From NCBI RefSeq assembly GCF_024158035.1, contig NZ_JAMZEK010000001.1:62001-126000 (forward strand): a stretch of 64,000 bases of DNA, in the 5' to 3' direction. The position numbers were made by a program, and so were the translations under genes. The notes under the pieces were generated by a model that was not told the DNA's origin, ran no database searches, and worked only from the letters and a program-made list of their open reading frames with translations. Shown here in pieces: positions 10,931 through 20,100 of the stretch. The DNA comes from Dyella lutea. GTDB taxonomy: Bacteria; Pseudomonadota; Gammaproteobacteria; Xanthomonadales; Rhodanobacteraceae. Every line of letters begins with the position of its first letter. Position 1 is the stretch's first letter.

Positions 10931-12279
10931 TGACGACGCTTCGACGCACCCTGCGCCGCCTCGACGGCTGGCTGTTCGCCGCACTGGCGATCCTTGCCTT
11001 CGCCGCCGCCGGCTACCTCGCCACCCGCTACCACCACGTGACGGACTGGACCCACGACGCCCGCGCCAGCCTGTCGAAGGAGAGCCGCGCGGTGCTGGCC
11101 CGGCTGGACGGTCCGGTCGAGATCACCAGCTACGCCAATCCCCAGGGTTCGCTGCGGCAGAGCATCGCCGGCTTCGTGGCGCGCTACCAGCAGGCCAAGC
11201 CGGACATCTCGCTGCGCTTCGTTGACCCGCAGCTCGACCCTGGCGCGATGCGCGAGAAGGGCATCACCGTCGACGGCGAACTGGTGATCCGCTACCACGG
11301 CCGCGAGCAGCACCTGGACGACCTGTCCTCGGAAGCGCCGATGACCAACGCGCTGGAACGGCTGGCCCGCGGCGGCGATCGCATCGTCGCCTTCGTCACC
11401 GGCGACGGCGAACGCGGCGCCGACGGCCAGGCCAATGCCGACCTCGGCACCTTCATGCACCAGCTCGAAGCCCGCGGCATGCGCGCGGTGCCGCTGAACT
11501 TCGCCCAGGTCACCGCCGTGCCGGAGCACACCGACCTGGTGGTGCTGGCCAGCCCCGCCGCGCCGCTGCCGCCGGGTGGCGTGCAGGCGCTGGTGAACTA
11601 CGTGGCCGACGGCGGCAACCTGCTGTGGCTGACCGACCCGCAGGGCCGCCAGATGCTGGGCAACGACCTCGGCCTGCAGCCGCTGGCCGACGCGCTGGGC
11701 GTCACGGTGCTGCCGGGCACGCTGTCCGATCCGTCCGGCAGCGCGCTGGGCCTGCACGATCCGCACATGATCGCGCTGGGGGACTATCCCGCGCAGGCGA
11801 TCACCCGCGGCTTCACCCTGACCACGCTGTTCCCCGAGGTCGCCGCGCTGGCGGCGCACCCGGGCACGGACTGGTCGGCGGTGCCGTTCCTGCGCTCGAA
11901 CCCGCAGACGCGGATCGACACCGGCCAGCCGGACCTGGACAACCAGCCCGGCCGGGCGCTGGATTTCGGCTTCGCGCTCAGCCGCCTCTCGCCCAGCCCG
12001 GCCAAGCGCGAGCAGCGTGCCGCGGTGGTCGGCGACGGCGACTTCCTCTCCAACACCTATCTCGGCAACGGCGGCAACCGCGCACTGGGCGAGCGGCTGT
12101 TCGACTGGCTGCTCGGCGACGACGCGCTGGTGAACCTGCCGCCACGCGGCGCGCCGGACCGCTTCCTGCAGCTGTCGCAGGGCGGACTGAACGCGGTGAC
12201 CTTCGGCTTCCTCGCCGGCCTGCCGCTGCTGCTGCTGCTGGCCGGCGGCGCGGTGGTCTGGCGCCGGCGGCGGCGCTGA
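10930..12279 (+). CDS. GldG-like ABC-transport auxiliary protein
   Basis: A 449-residue protein anchored by an N-terminal helix (LFAALAILAFAAAGYLA) and a C-terminal one (GFLAGLPLLLLLAGGAVVW), with a periplasmic part between. The middle follows the GldG/DUF4350 pattern: ITSYANPQG after the first helix, FVTGDGERGADG, and GGNLLWLTDPQG. Such proteins accompany ABC-2 exporters; their biochemical role is not established. It is the third gene of the operon. Confidence 0.78.
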   Translation: MTTLRRTLRRLDGWLFAALAILAFAAAGYLATRYHHVTDWTHDARASLSKESRAVLARLDGPVEITSYANPQGSLRQSIAGFVARYQQAKPDISLRFVDPQLDPGAMREKGITVDGELVIRYHGREQHLDDLSSEAPMTNALERLARGGDRIVAFVTGDGERGADGQANADLGTFMHQLEARGMRAVPLNFAQVTAVPEHTDLVVLASPAAPLPPGGVQALVNYVADGGNLLWLTDPQGRQMLGNDLGLQPLADALGVTVLPGTLSDPSGSALGLHDPHMIALGDYPAQAITRGFTLTTLFPEVAALAAHPGTDWSAVPFLRSNPQTRIDTGQPDLDNQPGRALDFGFALSRLSPSPAKREQRAAVVGDGDFLSNTYLGNGGNRALGERLFDWLLGDDALVNLPPRGAPDRFLQLSQGGLNAVTFGFLAGLPLLLLLAGGAVVWRRRRR

Positions 12280-12282
12280 GCG

Positions 12283-12777
12283 ATGCGCCGCGCGGTCCGC
12301 CACCGGCTGGTGCTCCTGATCGCGGTCGCCGCGCTGGCGGCCGCGGCGCTGTGGCAATGGCACCACGATGCCGCGGCGTCGCCGGCCACCCTGCTGCCGC
12401 TGGATCCGGACGCGATCACCCGCGTCAGTCTGGTCCTGCCCGGCCAACCCGCCGAGCACTACGTGCGGCGCGACGGCCACTGGTGGCGGGACGGCGAGCC
12501 GCCGGTCGCCGCCGACGAGGGACGGCTGGATCAGCTCACCGGCATCGCCGCCGCCCAGGCCTTCCAGTGGCGCCCGCTGGCCGACTTCGACCCGGCGCGG
12601 ATCGGCCTGACCCATCCGGTCGCCACGCTCACCCTGGACGACCGCACGCTGCGCTTCGGCGACACCAGTGCCACCGGCCCGCTGCGCTACGTGCAGGTCG
12701 GCGACCGGGTGGCGCTGGTGCCGATCCTCGCCACCCCGCGCCCGCCGAAGCGCGACGCGATCCAGCTCCAGCCCTGA
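12283..12777 (+). CDS. DUF4340-like membrane-anchored protein
   Basis: The 164-residue product has one N-terminal transmembrane helix ([16 protein letters not shown]). Its exported domain has [21 protein letters not shown] followed by [18 protein letters not shown], a pattern like the DUF4340 repeat domain that is usually the last gene behind GldG-like genes. It follows the GldG-like gene by 3 bp and ends the operon. Its function is unknown; it is probably a periplasmic partner of the exporter. It is shorter than most DUF4340 proteins, with one repeat instead of several. Confidence 0.65.
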   Translation: MRRAVRHRLVLLIAVAALAAAALWQWHHDAAASPATLLPLDPDAITRVSLVLPGQPAEHYVRRDGHWWRDGEPPVAADEGRLDQLTGIAAAQAFQWRPLADFDPARIGLTHPVATLTLDDRTLRFGDTSATGPLRYVQVGDRVALVPILATPRPPKRDAIQLQP

Positions 12778-12847
12778 GCCGCGCGGCTTGCCTGCGCGCC
12801 GGGACGCCCCATCTTCCCCCGCACTGACCTTTTCCGGAGCAAGCCCC

Positions 12848-14257
12848 ATGAGCAAGCAGGCCATCGGTGTCGTCGGCATGGCCGTGATGGGCCGCAACCT
12901 GGCGCTGAACATCGCCAGCCGCGGCCACGCGGTGTCGATCTACAATCGCAGCCGCGAGAAGACCGACGAGGTCGCCGCCGAGTATCCCGACGCCGGCCTG
13001 GTGCCGACGTTCTCGCTGCAGCAGTTCGTCGACTCGCTGGAAAGCCCGCGCCGCATCCTGCTCATGGTCAAGGCCGGCAAGCCGACCGACGACACCATCG
13101 CCGCGCTGAAGCCGCTGCTGGCCGCAGGCGACATCCTGATCGACGGCGGCAACACGCTGTTCACCGACACCGTGCGCCGCGCGAAGGAGCTGTCCGAGGC
13201 CGGCCTGCACTTCATCGGCACCGGCGTCTCCGGCGGCGAGGAAGGGGCGCTCAAGGGGCCGTCGATCATGCCGGGCGGCCCGCGCGACGCCTACGACCTG
13301 GTGGCGCCGATCCTCAAGGAGATCGCCGCCCGCGCGCCGGACGGCACGCCCTGCGTCGCTTACATGGGTCCTGGTGGCGCCGGCCATTACGTGAAGATGG
13401 TGCACAACGGCATCGAGTACGGCGACATGCAGCTGATCGCCGAGAGCTACGCCCTGCTCAAGGGCGTGCTCGGCCTGTCCAACGACGAGCTGGCCAAGGT
13501 CTATGCCGACTGGAACGCCGGCGAGCTGGACAGCTACCTGATCCAGATCACCGCGCAGATCTTCGGCAAGCAGGACGAGGAAACCGGCCAGGCGCTGGTC
13601 GACGTGATCCTCGACCGCGCCGCGCAGAAGGGCACCGGCAAGTGGACCAGCCAGAGCGCCCTCGACCTCGGCGTGCCGCTGCCGCTGATCACCGAGTCGG
13701 TGTTCGCCCGCGTGCTGTCTTCGCTGAAGAGCGAGCGCGTGGCGGCGAGCAAGCAATTGGCCGGACCGGAGAAGCAGGCGTTCGCCGGCGACCGCGCCGC
13801 CTTCATCGAGTCGGTGCGCCGCGCGCTGTACCTGGCCAAGCTGATCTCCTACGCGCAGGGCTTCGCCCAGCTGCGCGCCGCCTCGGCCGAGTACGACTGG
13901 AACCTCGACTACGGCACCATCGCCAGCATCTGGCGCGGCGGCTGCATCATCCGCGCGCGCTTCCTGGAGGACATCACCCGCGCCTTCGCCGCCGATCCGT
14001 CGCTGGCCAACCTGCTGCTGGCACCGACCTTCGCCAAGGTCGCCACCGACTACCAGGCGGCGCTGCGCGAGGTGGTCACCACGGCGGTGCAGGCCGGCGT
14101 GCCGGTGCCGGGCCTGGCCTCGGCCATCGCCTACTTCGACGGCTACCGCAGCGAGCGCCTGCCAGCCAACCTGATCCAGGCGCAGCGCGACCTGTTCGGG
14201 GCGCATACGTTCGAGCGTATCGATCGCGAAGGGAGTTTCCACGCGGACTGGAATTGA
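12848..14257 (+). CDS. gnd: 6-phosphogluconate dehydrogenase, decarboxylating
   Basis: This 469-residue cytosolic enzyme of the oxidative pentose-phosphate pathway converts 6-phosphogluconate to ribulose-5-phosphate, CO2 and NADPH. The N-terminal fold starts [21 protein letters not shown]. Catalytic-domain motifs [13 protein letters not shown] and [19 protein letters not shown] (catalytic Lys-His-Asn) and the C-terminal YFDGYRS block are intact. The length matches the dimeric long-form enzyme. The ATG at 12848 follows CCGGAGCAA. It stands alone; an inverted-repeat element separates it from mutM. Confidence 0.97.
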   Translation: MSKQAIGVVGMAVMGRNLALNIASRGHAVSIYNRSREKTDEVAAEYPDAGLVPTFSLQQFVDSLESPRRILLMVKAGKPTDDTIAALKPLLAAGDILIDGGNTLFTDTVRRAKELSEAGLHFIGTGVSGGEEGALKGPSIMPGGPRDAYDLVAPILKEIAARAPDGTPCVAYMGPGGAGHYVKMVHNGIEYGDMQLIAESYALLKGVLGLSNDELAKVYADWNAGELDSYLIQITAQIFGKQDEETGQALVDVILDRAAQKGTGKWTSQSALDLGVPLPLITESVFARVLSSLKSERVAASKQLAGPEKQAFAGDRAAFIESVRRALYLAKLISYAQGFAQLRAASAEYDWNLDYGTIASIWRGGCIIRARFLEDITRAFAADPSLANLLLAPTFAKVATDYQAALREVVTTAVQAGVPVPGLASAIAYFDGYRSERLPANLIQAQRDLFGAHTFERIDREGSFHADWN

Positions 14258-14280
14258 GACACCACCTCGCTCTCTCCTAC

Positions 14281-14368
14281 CCGTCATCCCGGCGAAAGCC
14301 GGGATCCAGCGTCTTTGTGCCCTGAGGCAAACACAGGCACTGGATTCCAGCGTCCGCTGGAATGACGG
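14281..14368. repeat. dispersed inverted-repeat element, type A (copy 1)
   Basis: Two 29-bp arms face each other: left 14281-14309 beginning CCGTCATCCCGGCGAAAGCC, right 14340-14368 ending GGAATGACGG. The arms share terminal bases (CCGTCAT, ATCCAG) but differ inside, each still forming its own hairpin, so the differences are compensatory. A second, perfectly symmetrical copy is at 45486-45570. It lies between gnd and mutM and could act as a transcript-stabilising or terminating structure. Confidence 0.8.
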
Positions 14369-14401
14369 ACATGTAGCCCTCGGTAACTCGAATCCTCACC
14401 C

Positions 14402-15229
14402 ATGCCCGAACTCCCCGAAGTCGAAACCACCCGCCGCGGCATCGCCCCGCACCTGGTCGGCCGGCGTATCGGCGCAGTGACGCTGCGCCGGCCGGACCTG
14501 CGCTGGCCGATCCCGCGCGAGGTAGCCGAGCTGCTGCCGGGCCAGGTGATCGAATCGGTGGAGCGGCGCGCGAAGTACCTGCTGCTGCGCACGGAGATCG
14601 GCAGCGCCCTGCTGCATCTGGGGATGAGCGGCGTGCTGCGCGTGCTGCCGCCGGACACGCCGGTGAACACGCACGACCACGTGGACATCGCCATCGATGC
14701 GGCGCCGAACAAGCCGGCGCGCGTGCTGCGCTTCACCGACCCGCGCCGCTTCGGCTGCCTGCTGTGGCAGTGGCCGGGCGAGACCCACGACCTGCTCGCC
14801 GCGCTGGGACCGGAGCCGCTCACCGACGACTTCGACGGGGACCTTCTGTGGCGACTCTCGCGCGGCCGCAGTGCCGCGGTGAAGCTGTTCATCATGGACA
14901 ACGCGGTGGTGGTCGGCGTGGGCAACATCTACGCCAGCGAGGCACTGTTCGCCGCCGGCATCGACCCACGCAAACCCGCCGGCAGCATCTCGCGCACGCG
15001 TTACGCGCGGCTCGCCGGAGAGATCAAGCGCATCCTTGCCTGGGCGATCGAGCGCGGCGGTACCACGCTGCGCGACTTCCTCAACCCGGACGGCGCACCG
15101 GGCTACTTCTTCCGCGAACTGTTCGCCTACGGCCGCGCCGGCGACCCGTGCCGGTCCTGCGGCGCCACGATCCGCCAGGCCACGCTGGGGCAGCGCTCCA
15201 CCTTCTGGTGCCCGCGCTGCCAGAAGTGA
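14402..15229 (+). CDS. mutM: formamidopyrimidine-DNA glycosylase (8-oxoguanine glycosylase)
   Basis: This 275-residue base-excision-repair enzyme removes 8-oxoguanine and formamidopyrimidines and cuts the abasic site. It has the N-terminal catalytic MPELPEVE (Pro after processing, Glu3), the conserved lysine in RRAKYLLL, the helix-two-turn-helix region ([15 protein letters not shown]), and a C-terminal zinc finger with cysteines 250, 253, 270 and 273. All key residues are present. It is a single gene between two repeat elements. Confidence 0.97.
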   Translation: MPELPEVETTRRGIAPHLVGRRIGAVTLRRPDLRWPIPREVAELLPGQVIESVERRAKYLLLRTEIGSALLHLGMSGVLRVLPPDTPVNTHDHVDIAIDAAPNKPARVLRFTDPRRFGCLLWQWPGETHDLLAALGPEPLTDDFDGDLLWRLSRGRSAAVKLFIMDNAVVVGVGNIYASEALFAAGIDPRKPAGSISRTRYARLAGEIKRILAWAIERGGTTLRDFLNPDGAPGYFFRELFAYGRAGDPCRSCGATIRQATLGQRSTFWCPRCQK

Positions 15230-15244
15230 CCTCTGACGCGGTAG

Positions 15245-15324
15245 GTAGGAGCCCGCTGGCGGGCGATGCTCCTGCTCCTGATCCACATCGAAGCAAAAAG
15301 CATCGCCCGCGAGCGGGCTCCTAC
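15245..15324. repeat. GTAG-type REP doublet (BIME-like), copy 1
   Basis: GTAGGAGCCCGCTGGCGGGC at 15245 and its near-complement ending GGGCTCCTAC at 15324 stand head to head. Each unit carries the GTAGGAG head and an internal palindrome (GCCCGC..GCGGGC). The GTAG head is the hallmark of REPs mobilised by RAYT transposases in Stenotrophomonas and Pseudomonas; no RAYT gene is in this window. It occupies the gap between convergent mutM and the next gene. Confidence 0.8.
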
Positions 15325-15346
15325 GTCCAGAAGCGGACGTACGGCG

Positions 15347-16114
15347 TCAGACTGGCCAGCGGAACTCGACGAAGCTGTTGTTGAAGTCCAGATGCTCCGG
15401 CCCGCCGCCCAGGCGGGCGACCAGGTCCTCGGGCAGGCCCGGGATCTCGACCTGCTGACCATCCTGGAAACGACCGCCCAGTACTTCCAGCTCCACCAGG
15501 CGCTCGCACAGGCTGCCGGCGAGGTTGACCTGGGCATCCGGCACGTCGCGCAGGCTGAAGTCGGGGCGACCGAACTTGCGCATGCCGCGGGTGTGGATCC
15601 AGCTGCGGCCGGCTTCGGACCCGGCGTCGCGCAGGATCAGCAGGTGGCTGCGGATCGGTGCGCCGTCCGGCACCAGGTAGCGGCGGCGCCAGCCTTCGGC
15701 ATCGAACAGCGAGACGATCTGCGGATCGAGCACGGCCACGCCACCGATGTCGAGCAGACCGGCGATTACGCCCATCACGTCGCGCAGGTAGCCGGTATCC
15801 GGCTGGTCGGGCAGGCGACCGCGCACCACCAGCACCTGCGGTGCGTCCACGGCAGCACGGTAGGCCTCGGGCGCCTCCTCCTTGAACAGCTTGCCCATGC
15901 TGCCGCCCAGCGGATAACCCTCCCACGCGCGCAGCTCGTGGTGATGGTGGTTGGTGGAGGTGATGCCCTCGGGCAGGCCCGGGCTGCCGTAATCCTGCGA
16001 CGGCACGCGCACCGCCTCGAAGCTTCCGAACACGTAGAACTGCAGGAGGATCTCCTCGTCGTTCGGCTGCCAGTGCGGGCGGGCCCAGGCGGGCAGGGAC
16101 ATCGTGGGGCTCAT
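15347..16114 (-). CDS. conserved protein of unknown function
   Basis: The 255-residue, predicted soluble protein has no signal peptide or membrane helix and no family I can name. Visible features are an N-terminal FYVFGSFEAVRVPSQDYGSPG, a histidine cluster NHHHH near residue 55, ILRDAGSEAGRSWIHTRGMRKFGRPD in the middle and a C-terminal FNNSFVEFRWPV. The start at 16114 has AAAGGA seven bases upstream, a good ribosome site. It reads as a single gene between the REP doublet and tdk. A suppressor-of-fused/DUF4261-like fold is possible but not shown. Confidence 0.7.
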   Translation of the reverse strand: MSPTMSLPAWARPHWQPNDEEILLQFYVFGSFEAVRVPSQDYGSPGLPEGITSTNHHHHELRAWEGYPLGGSMGKLFKEEAPEAYRAAVDAPQVLVVRGRLPDQPDTGYLRDVMGVIAGLLDIGGVAVLDPQIVSLFDAEGWRRRYLVPDGAPIRSHLLILRDAGSEAGRSWIHTRGMRKFGRPDFSLRDVPDAQVNLAGSLCERLVELEVLGGRFQDGQQVEIPGLPEDLVARLGGGPEHLDFNNSFVEFRWPV

Positions 16115-16175
16115 CGGAAATCCTTTCGGTAGACACGCAAGTGTGGGAGCAGCGATGTGGCCATCGCGCGAAGGC

Positions 16176-16802
16176 CTATTCGCCCAACGGCAGCACGCTC
16201 TGCTGCAGTTCGATGCTGCCGCTGCCTTCAGTAATCTTCTTGAACTCGGCGCGGCTCACCGAGACGTAGCGATCGTTGCCGCCGATCTCGACCTGGGGGC
16301 CCTCGGTCACCGCGCGGCCGCGCTCGTCCACACGCACCACCATCGTCGCCTTGCGGCCGCTGTGGCAGATCGTCTTGATCTCTTCCAGGTTGTCCGCCCA
16401 GGCCAGCAGGTAGCGGCTGCCCTCGAACAGCTCGCCGCGAAAATCGGTGCGCAGTCCATAGGCGAGCACCGGGATGTTGAGCCGGTCGACCACGTCGCTG
16501 ATCTGCCAGACCTGTGCCTTGGTGAGGAACTGCGCCTCGTCGACGAACACGCAGTGCAGCGCACCGCGCGCGCCGATGTCGTGCTCGACCATGGCAAGCA
16601 GGTTTTCCTCGCCGCTGAAGCGCCGCGCGTTGGCTTTCAGGCCGATCCGCGAAGCCACCACGCCCTCGCCGTAGCGGTTGTCCAGCGCCGGCGTGAGGAT
16701 CAGCGTGCGCATGCCGCGCTCGTGGTAGTTGTACGCGCTCTGCAGCAGCGTGGTGGTCTTGCCGGCATTCATTGCCGAGTAATAGAAGTAGAGCTTGGCC
16801 AT
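16176..16802 (-). CDS. tdk: thymidine kinase (type II)
   Basis: The 208-residue cytosolic salvage enzyme phosphorylates thymidine to dTMP. P-loop [18 protein letters not shown] lies at residues 9-26, the DEAQFLT block near residue 90, and the lasso substrate-binding segment [11 protein letters not shown] near residue 180. Compared with E. coli Tdk as I remember it, three of the four structural zinc ligands appear replaced (second Cys of ICxCGRKA is Ser, Cys in YVSVC is Ser, following His is Glu). The P-loop and active site look intact, so activity is plausible. Single gene. Confidence 0.95.
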   Translation of the reverse strand: MAKLYFYYSAMNAGKTTTLLQSAYNYHERGMRTLILTPALDNRYGEGVVASRIGLKANARRFSGEENLLAMVEHDIGARGALHCVFVDEAQFLTKAQVWQISDVVDRLNIPVLAYGLRTDFRGELFEGSRYLLAWADNLEEIKTICHSGRKATMVVRVDERGRAVTEGPQVEIGGNDRYVSVSRAEFKKITEGSGSIELQQSVLPLGE

Positions 16803-16872
16803 GGACGCAGAATCGGGCGAAACGATCCGGCATGGTAGCCGACCGCGGCCGATGTCATCGGGTCAGCGGGAT

Positions 16873-17939
16873 TCAGCCGGCCGGCAACCCGAACACGACC
16901 ACCACCCCGGCCAGCTCCACCGCCAGCACGCACTGCAGCAGGTAGCACACGGCGAAGACCCGGCTGGCGATGGCGCTGATGCCGAACAGGTTGGCCATTC
17001 AGGTCAGGGCGATCGCCACCACCACGATCGCCACGTCGGCCCGGCGCGGTGACAGCCGTTCGGACAACTCGGCCAGCAAGCCACCCGCTCCGCCCATGTC
17101 CGCCAACAGCTGCGAGGCCACCGCCACCAGCATCGGCCCGAGCGGCGGCCCGATACCACCGAGGATGCGATGATCTCGCTCCCCTCCACCGCCGCGCCGG
17201 TGTGGCCGAGCGGCACGTGCGGCAGCAATAGCGCGATGAAGACGACTTAGATCCCGATGAACAGCCCCTGCGCCCGGCGCATCTAGCTCACGCGCAGCGC
17301 GGCCGGGTACTCGCGCCCGAGGAAGCGCGAGGTCTGGAAGACCTGCCCCAGGATCACGCAGCCCAGCAGCACGCGCAGCTCGTGCCAGCCGGGGTGCGTC
17401 GCCGGCTGGGTCACCGCGCGCACCGTCAGCTCCGCCAGCCAGACGGCAGCCAGCACCGCCAGCCTGAAGCTCACCGCGTAGATCTCCACCCGCCCCACCG
17501 CGCGGAAGCCGCGGAACCAGCCCAGCGCACCGACCCCGACGGGGATCGCCGTGGTCACCATCCGCGCCAGCTCCGGCGAAACCACGCCGAAGCCCTTCAG
17601 CAGGAAGGCGCCCAGCAGGTTCAGGTAATAGGCCACCGAGATGAAATAGGCCAGCACTAGGCCGAGTTCGGCCAGCCGGTCCAGCTGCGGCAATCGCGGC
17701 GCACGGACGCTGCCGTGCAGCGGCTCGGCGTGGACGATGTTGAAGCGCACCGCACTGCCGAACAGCCGGGCCAGCACGCACAGCCCGGCCATCGCCAGCG
17801 CCGTGCCACGACCGCCCACCCCGGCCAGGATCGGCCCCACCACCAGTATGCCCGAGCCGAAGATCGAGGCCAGCGGCGTGACCCTGGCACGCCAGCCGTC
17901 GCGGCGGCGCGTGCGCGGTGCCAGCAGCAGGGCGGGCAC
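16873..17939 (-). pseudogene. APC-family amino-acid permease, multiply inactivated
   Basis: On the minus strand the sequence reads as an amino-acid permease of the APC superfamily: IFGSGILVVGPILAG as the first helix and RFNIVHAEP after the second. It is broken by TAG at 17285-17283, TAA at 17249-17247, a frameshift near 17160, and TGA at 17001-16999, after which it continues to a natural-looking stop at 16873. Homologous-looking text continues in both frames across every lesion (for example GGIGPPLGPMLVAVASQLL after the frameshift). No ATG precedes the first helix; only a GTG at 17939 is available, and an in-frame TAA lies about 60 bp further up. The gene is dead and has been for some time. 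Confidence 0.85.
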
Positions 17940-18103
17940 CGGAACCAGGACGATCAGCGCGATCGCATTGAGGAGATGGGGGTCATGAAGTGGCCGCCAT
18001 TACGGGGAAATCATAGCGGCGACAACGGGTCGCCGAGGCGGCCGCGACGCTCTGTTACCATCCCCCCGCCCGCGCCGCGGCGCGTCCGCTGTACCCGAAT
18101 CCG

Positions 18104-20083
18104 ATGCTCAATCCCCAACAACTGGCCGCCGTCGAATACTGCGACGGCCCGCTGCTCGTGCTGGCCGGCGCTGGCTCCGGCAAGACCTCGGTGATCACCC
18201 AGAAGATCGCCCACCTGATCCAGCGCCGGAAGCTGGCCGCGGGCAAGATCGCGGCGATCACCTTCACCAACAAGGCCGCCCGCGAGATGCGCGAGCGCGT
18301 CGGCAAGCTGGTAAGCAGCGAGGATGCCGCCGCGCTCACCGTGTGCACCTTCCACGCGCTGGGCCTGAAGTTCCTGCAGATCGAGCACGAGCGCGCCGGC
18401 CTGCGCCGCGGCTTCTCGGTGCTGGACGCCGACGACAGCGAGGGCATCGTCAAGGAGCTGGCGCCGAAGGGCGCCAAGCCGGACGTGCTGTGGGGCATCC
18501 GCAACCTGCTCGGCCGCGCCAAGAACGCCGGCCTCTCGCCGGAGGAAGCGCTGGCCGCCGCGCGCAGCCCGAAGGAGCTGGAGGCGGCGACCATCTACGA
18601 CCTCTACCAGCAGCGCCTGGCCGCGTTCAACGCGGTCGATTTCGACGACCTGATCCGGCTGCCGCTGCGGATCCTGGAGTCCGACACCGAGTGCCGCGAC
18701 GCCTGGCGCGAGCGCCTGCGCTACCTGCTGGTGGACGAGTACCAGGACACCAACGACGCGCAGTACCGCCTGCTCAAGGCGCTCACCGGCGAGCGCGGCC
18801 GCATCACCTGCGTGGGCGACGACGACCAGTCGATCTACGCCTGGCGCGGCGCCAACCCGGAGAACCTCGACCAGCTCGGCCGCGACTGGCCGAACCTGAA
18901 GGTGATCAAGCTCGAGCAGAACTACCGCTGCGGCAAGCGCATCCTGCGCGCGGCGAACCGGCTGATCGCCAACAACCCGCACCTGCACGAGAAGAAGCTC
19001 TGGAGCGAGCACCCGGAAGGCGCGCCGATCCGCGTGCTGGAGTGCAAGGACGCCGAGCACGAGGCCGAGAAGATCGCCTCGATCGCCACCACGCTGGCCG
19101 AGAAGCACAAGGCGCGCTGGGAGGACATGGCGATCCTCTACCGCGGCAATTTCCAGGCCCGCCCGCTGGAGAAGGCCCTGCGCCTGGCGCGCGTGCCCTA
19201 CCACCTCACCGGCGCGCTGTCCTTCCTCGACCGCGCCGAGGTGAAGGACCTGCTCTGCTACCTGCGGCTGCTGGCCAACCCCAGCGACGACGCCGCCTTC
19301 CTGCGCGTGGTGAACTGCCCTAAGCGCGAGGTCGGTTCGACCACGCTGGAGAAGCTCGGCCAGATCGCGCAGTCGAAGCACTGCTCGCTGCTCGAAGCCA
19401 CCCGCAGCGACAGCGTGCTGCGCCAGCTCAGTCCGCGCCCGGCCGCGGCGCTGGCCTCGTTCTCCAGCCTGCTCGACGAGCTGCGCAGCGCCTCGTTGCA
19501 CGAGAGCGCCGCCGACCTGGTCGAGCGCGTGCTCAAGCGCACCGGCTATGCCACCCACGTGGCCGCCAGCACCCCCGACGCCACCGTGCGCGACCGCAAG
19601 CTCGGCAACCTGAAGGAACTCACCGACTGGTTCCGCGCCATGCAGAAGGGCGGCAACAGCGCCGGCGACCTCGCCTCGCAGCTGGCCCTGCTCAGCCACG
19701 CCGACCGCGACGACCCGGGCAATGCCGTGCGCATGATGACCATGCACGCAGCCAAGGGGCTGGAGTTCCGCTTCGTCTTCATCGTCGGCTGCGAGGAGGG
19801 CACGCTGCCGCACGAGGGCGCCATCGACGAGGGCCGCATCGACGAGGAGCGGCGCCTGATGTACGTGGGCATCACCCGCGCCAAGGAAGTGCTCACGCTG
19901 TCGTGGTCGGCCAAGACCAAGCGCTATGGCGAGGTCAACGCCAACCAGCCCAGCCGCTTCCTGCACGAGTTGCCGCAGGACGACCTGCACTGGCAGGGCA
20001 AGGACCCCGAGGCCGACAAGGAGGCCGTGCGCGAGACCGCCGAATCGCACATGGCGAAGATCGCCGCGATGCTCGCCGGCTGA
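18104..20083 (+). CDS. rep: ATP-dependent DNA helicase Rep
   Basis: The 659-residue superfamily-1A helicase clears replication forks of bound proteins by 3'-to-5' unwinding. It carries all SF1 motifs: Walker A LAGAGSGKTSV at residues 20-30, TFTNKAA, DEYQDTN as motif II, GDDDQSIYAWRGA as motif III, QNYRC as motif IV, TMHAAKGLEF as motif V and YVGITRAK as motif VI. The MLNPQQLAAVE start is typical of Rep rather than UvrD or PcrA. A TPR-sulfotransferase gene begins 17 bp after its stop and may be co-transcribed. Confidence 0.95.
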   Translation: MLNPQQLAAVEYCDGPLLVLAGAGSGKTSVITQKIAHLIQRRKLAAGKIAAITFTNKAAREMRERVGKLVSSEDAAALTVCTFHALGLKFLQIEHERAGLRRGFSVLDADDSEGIVKELAPKGAKPDVLWGIRNLLGRAKNAGLSPEEALAAARSPKELEAATIYDLYQQRLAAFNAVDFDDLIRLPLRILESDTECRDAWRERLRYLLVDEYQDTNDAQYRLLKALTGERGRITCVGDDDQSIYAWRGANPENLDQLGRDWPNLKVIKLEQNYRCGKRILRAANRLIANNPHLHEKKLWSEHPEGAPIRVLECKDAEHEAEKIASIATTLAEKHKARWEDMAILYRGNFQARPLEKALRLARVPYHLTGALSFLDRAEVKDLLCYLRLLANPSDDAAFLRVVNCPKREVGSTTLEKLGQIAQSKHCSLLEATRSDSVLRQLSPRPAAALASFSSLLDELRSASLHESAADLVERVLKRTGYATHVAASTPDATVRDRKLGNLKELTDWFRAMQKGGNSAGDLASQLALLSHADRDDPGNAVRMMTMHAAKGLEFRFVFIVGCEEGTLPHEGAIDEGRIDEERRLMYVGITRAKEVLTLSWSAKTKRYGEVNANQPSRFLHELPQDDLHWQGKDPEADKEAVRETAESHMAKIAAMLAG

Positions 20084-20100
20084 GTGAGCGAAGGTTACCG

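Noticed and set aside
10315-12912. An 865-codon minus-strand frame opposite the ABC export operon.
   Set aside because: Low-complexity Gln/Arg/Val text without domains; the plus-strand genes have Walker motifs, ABC-2 permease features and coupled starts.
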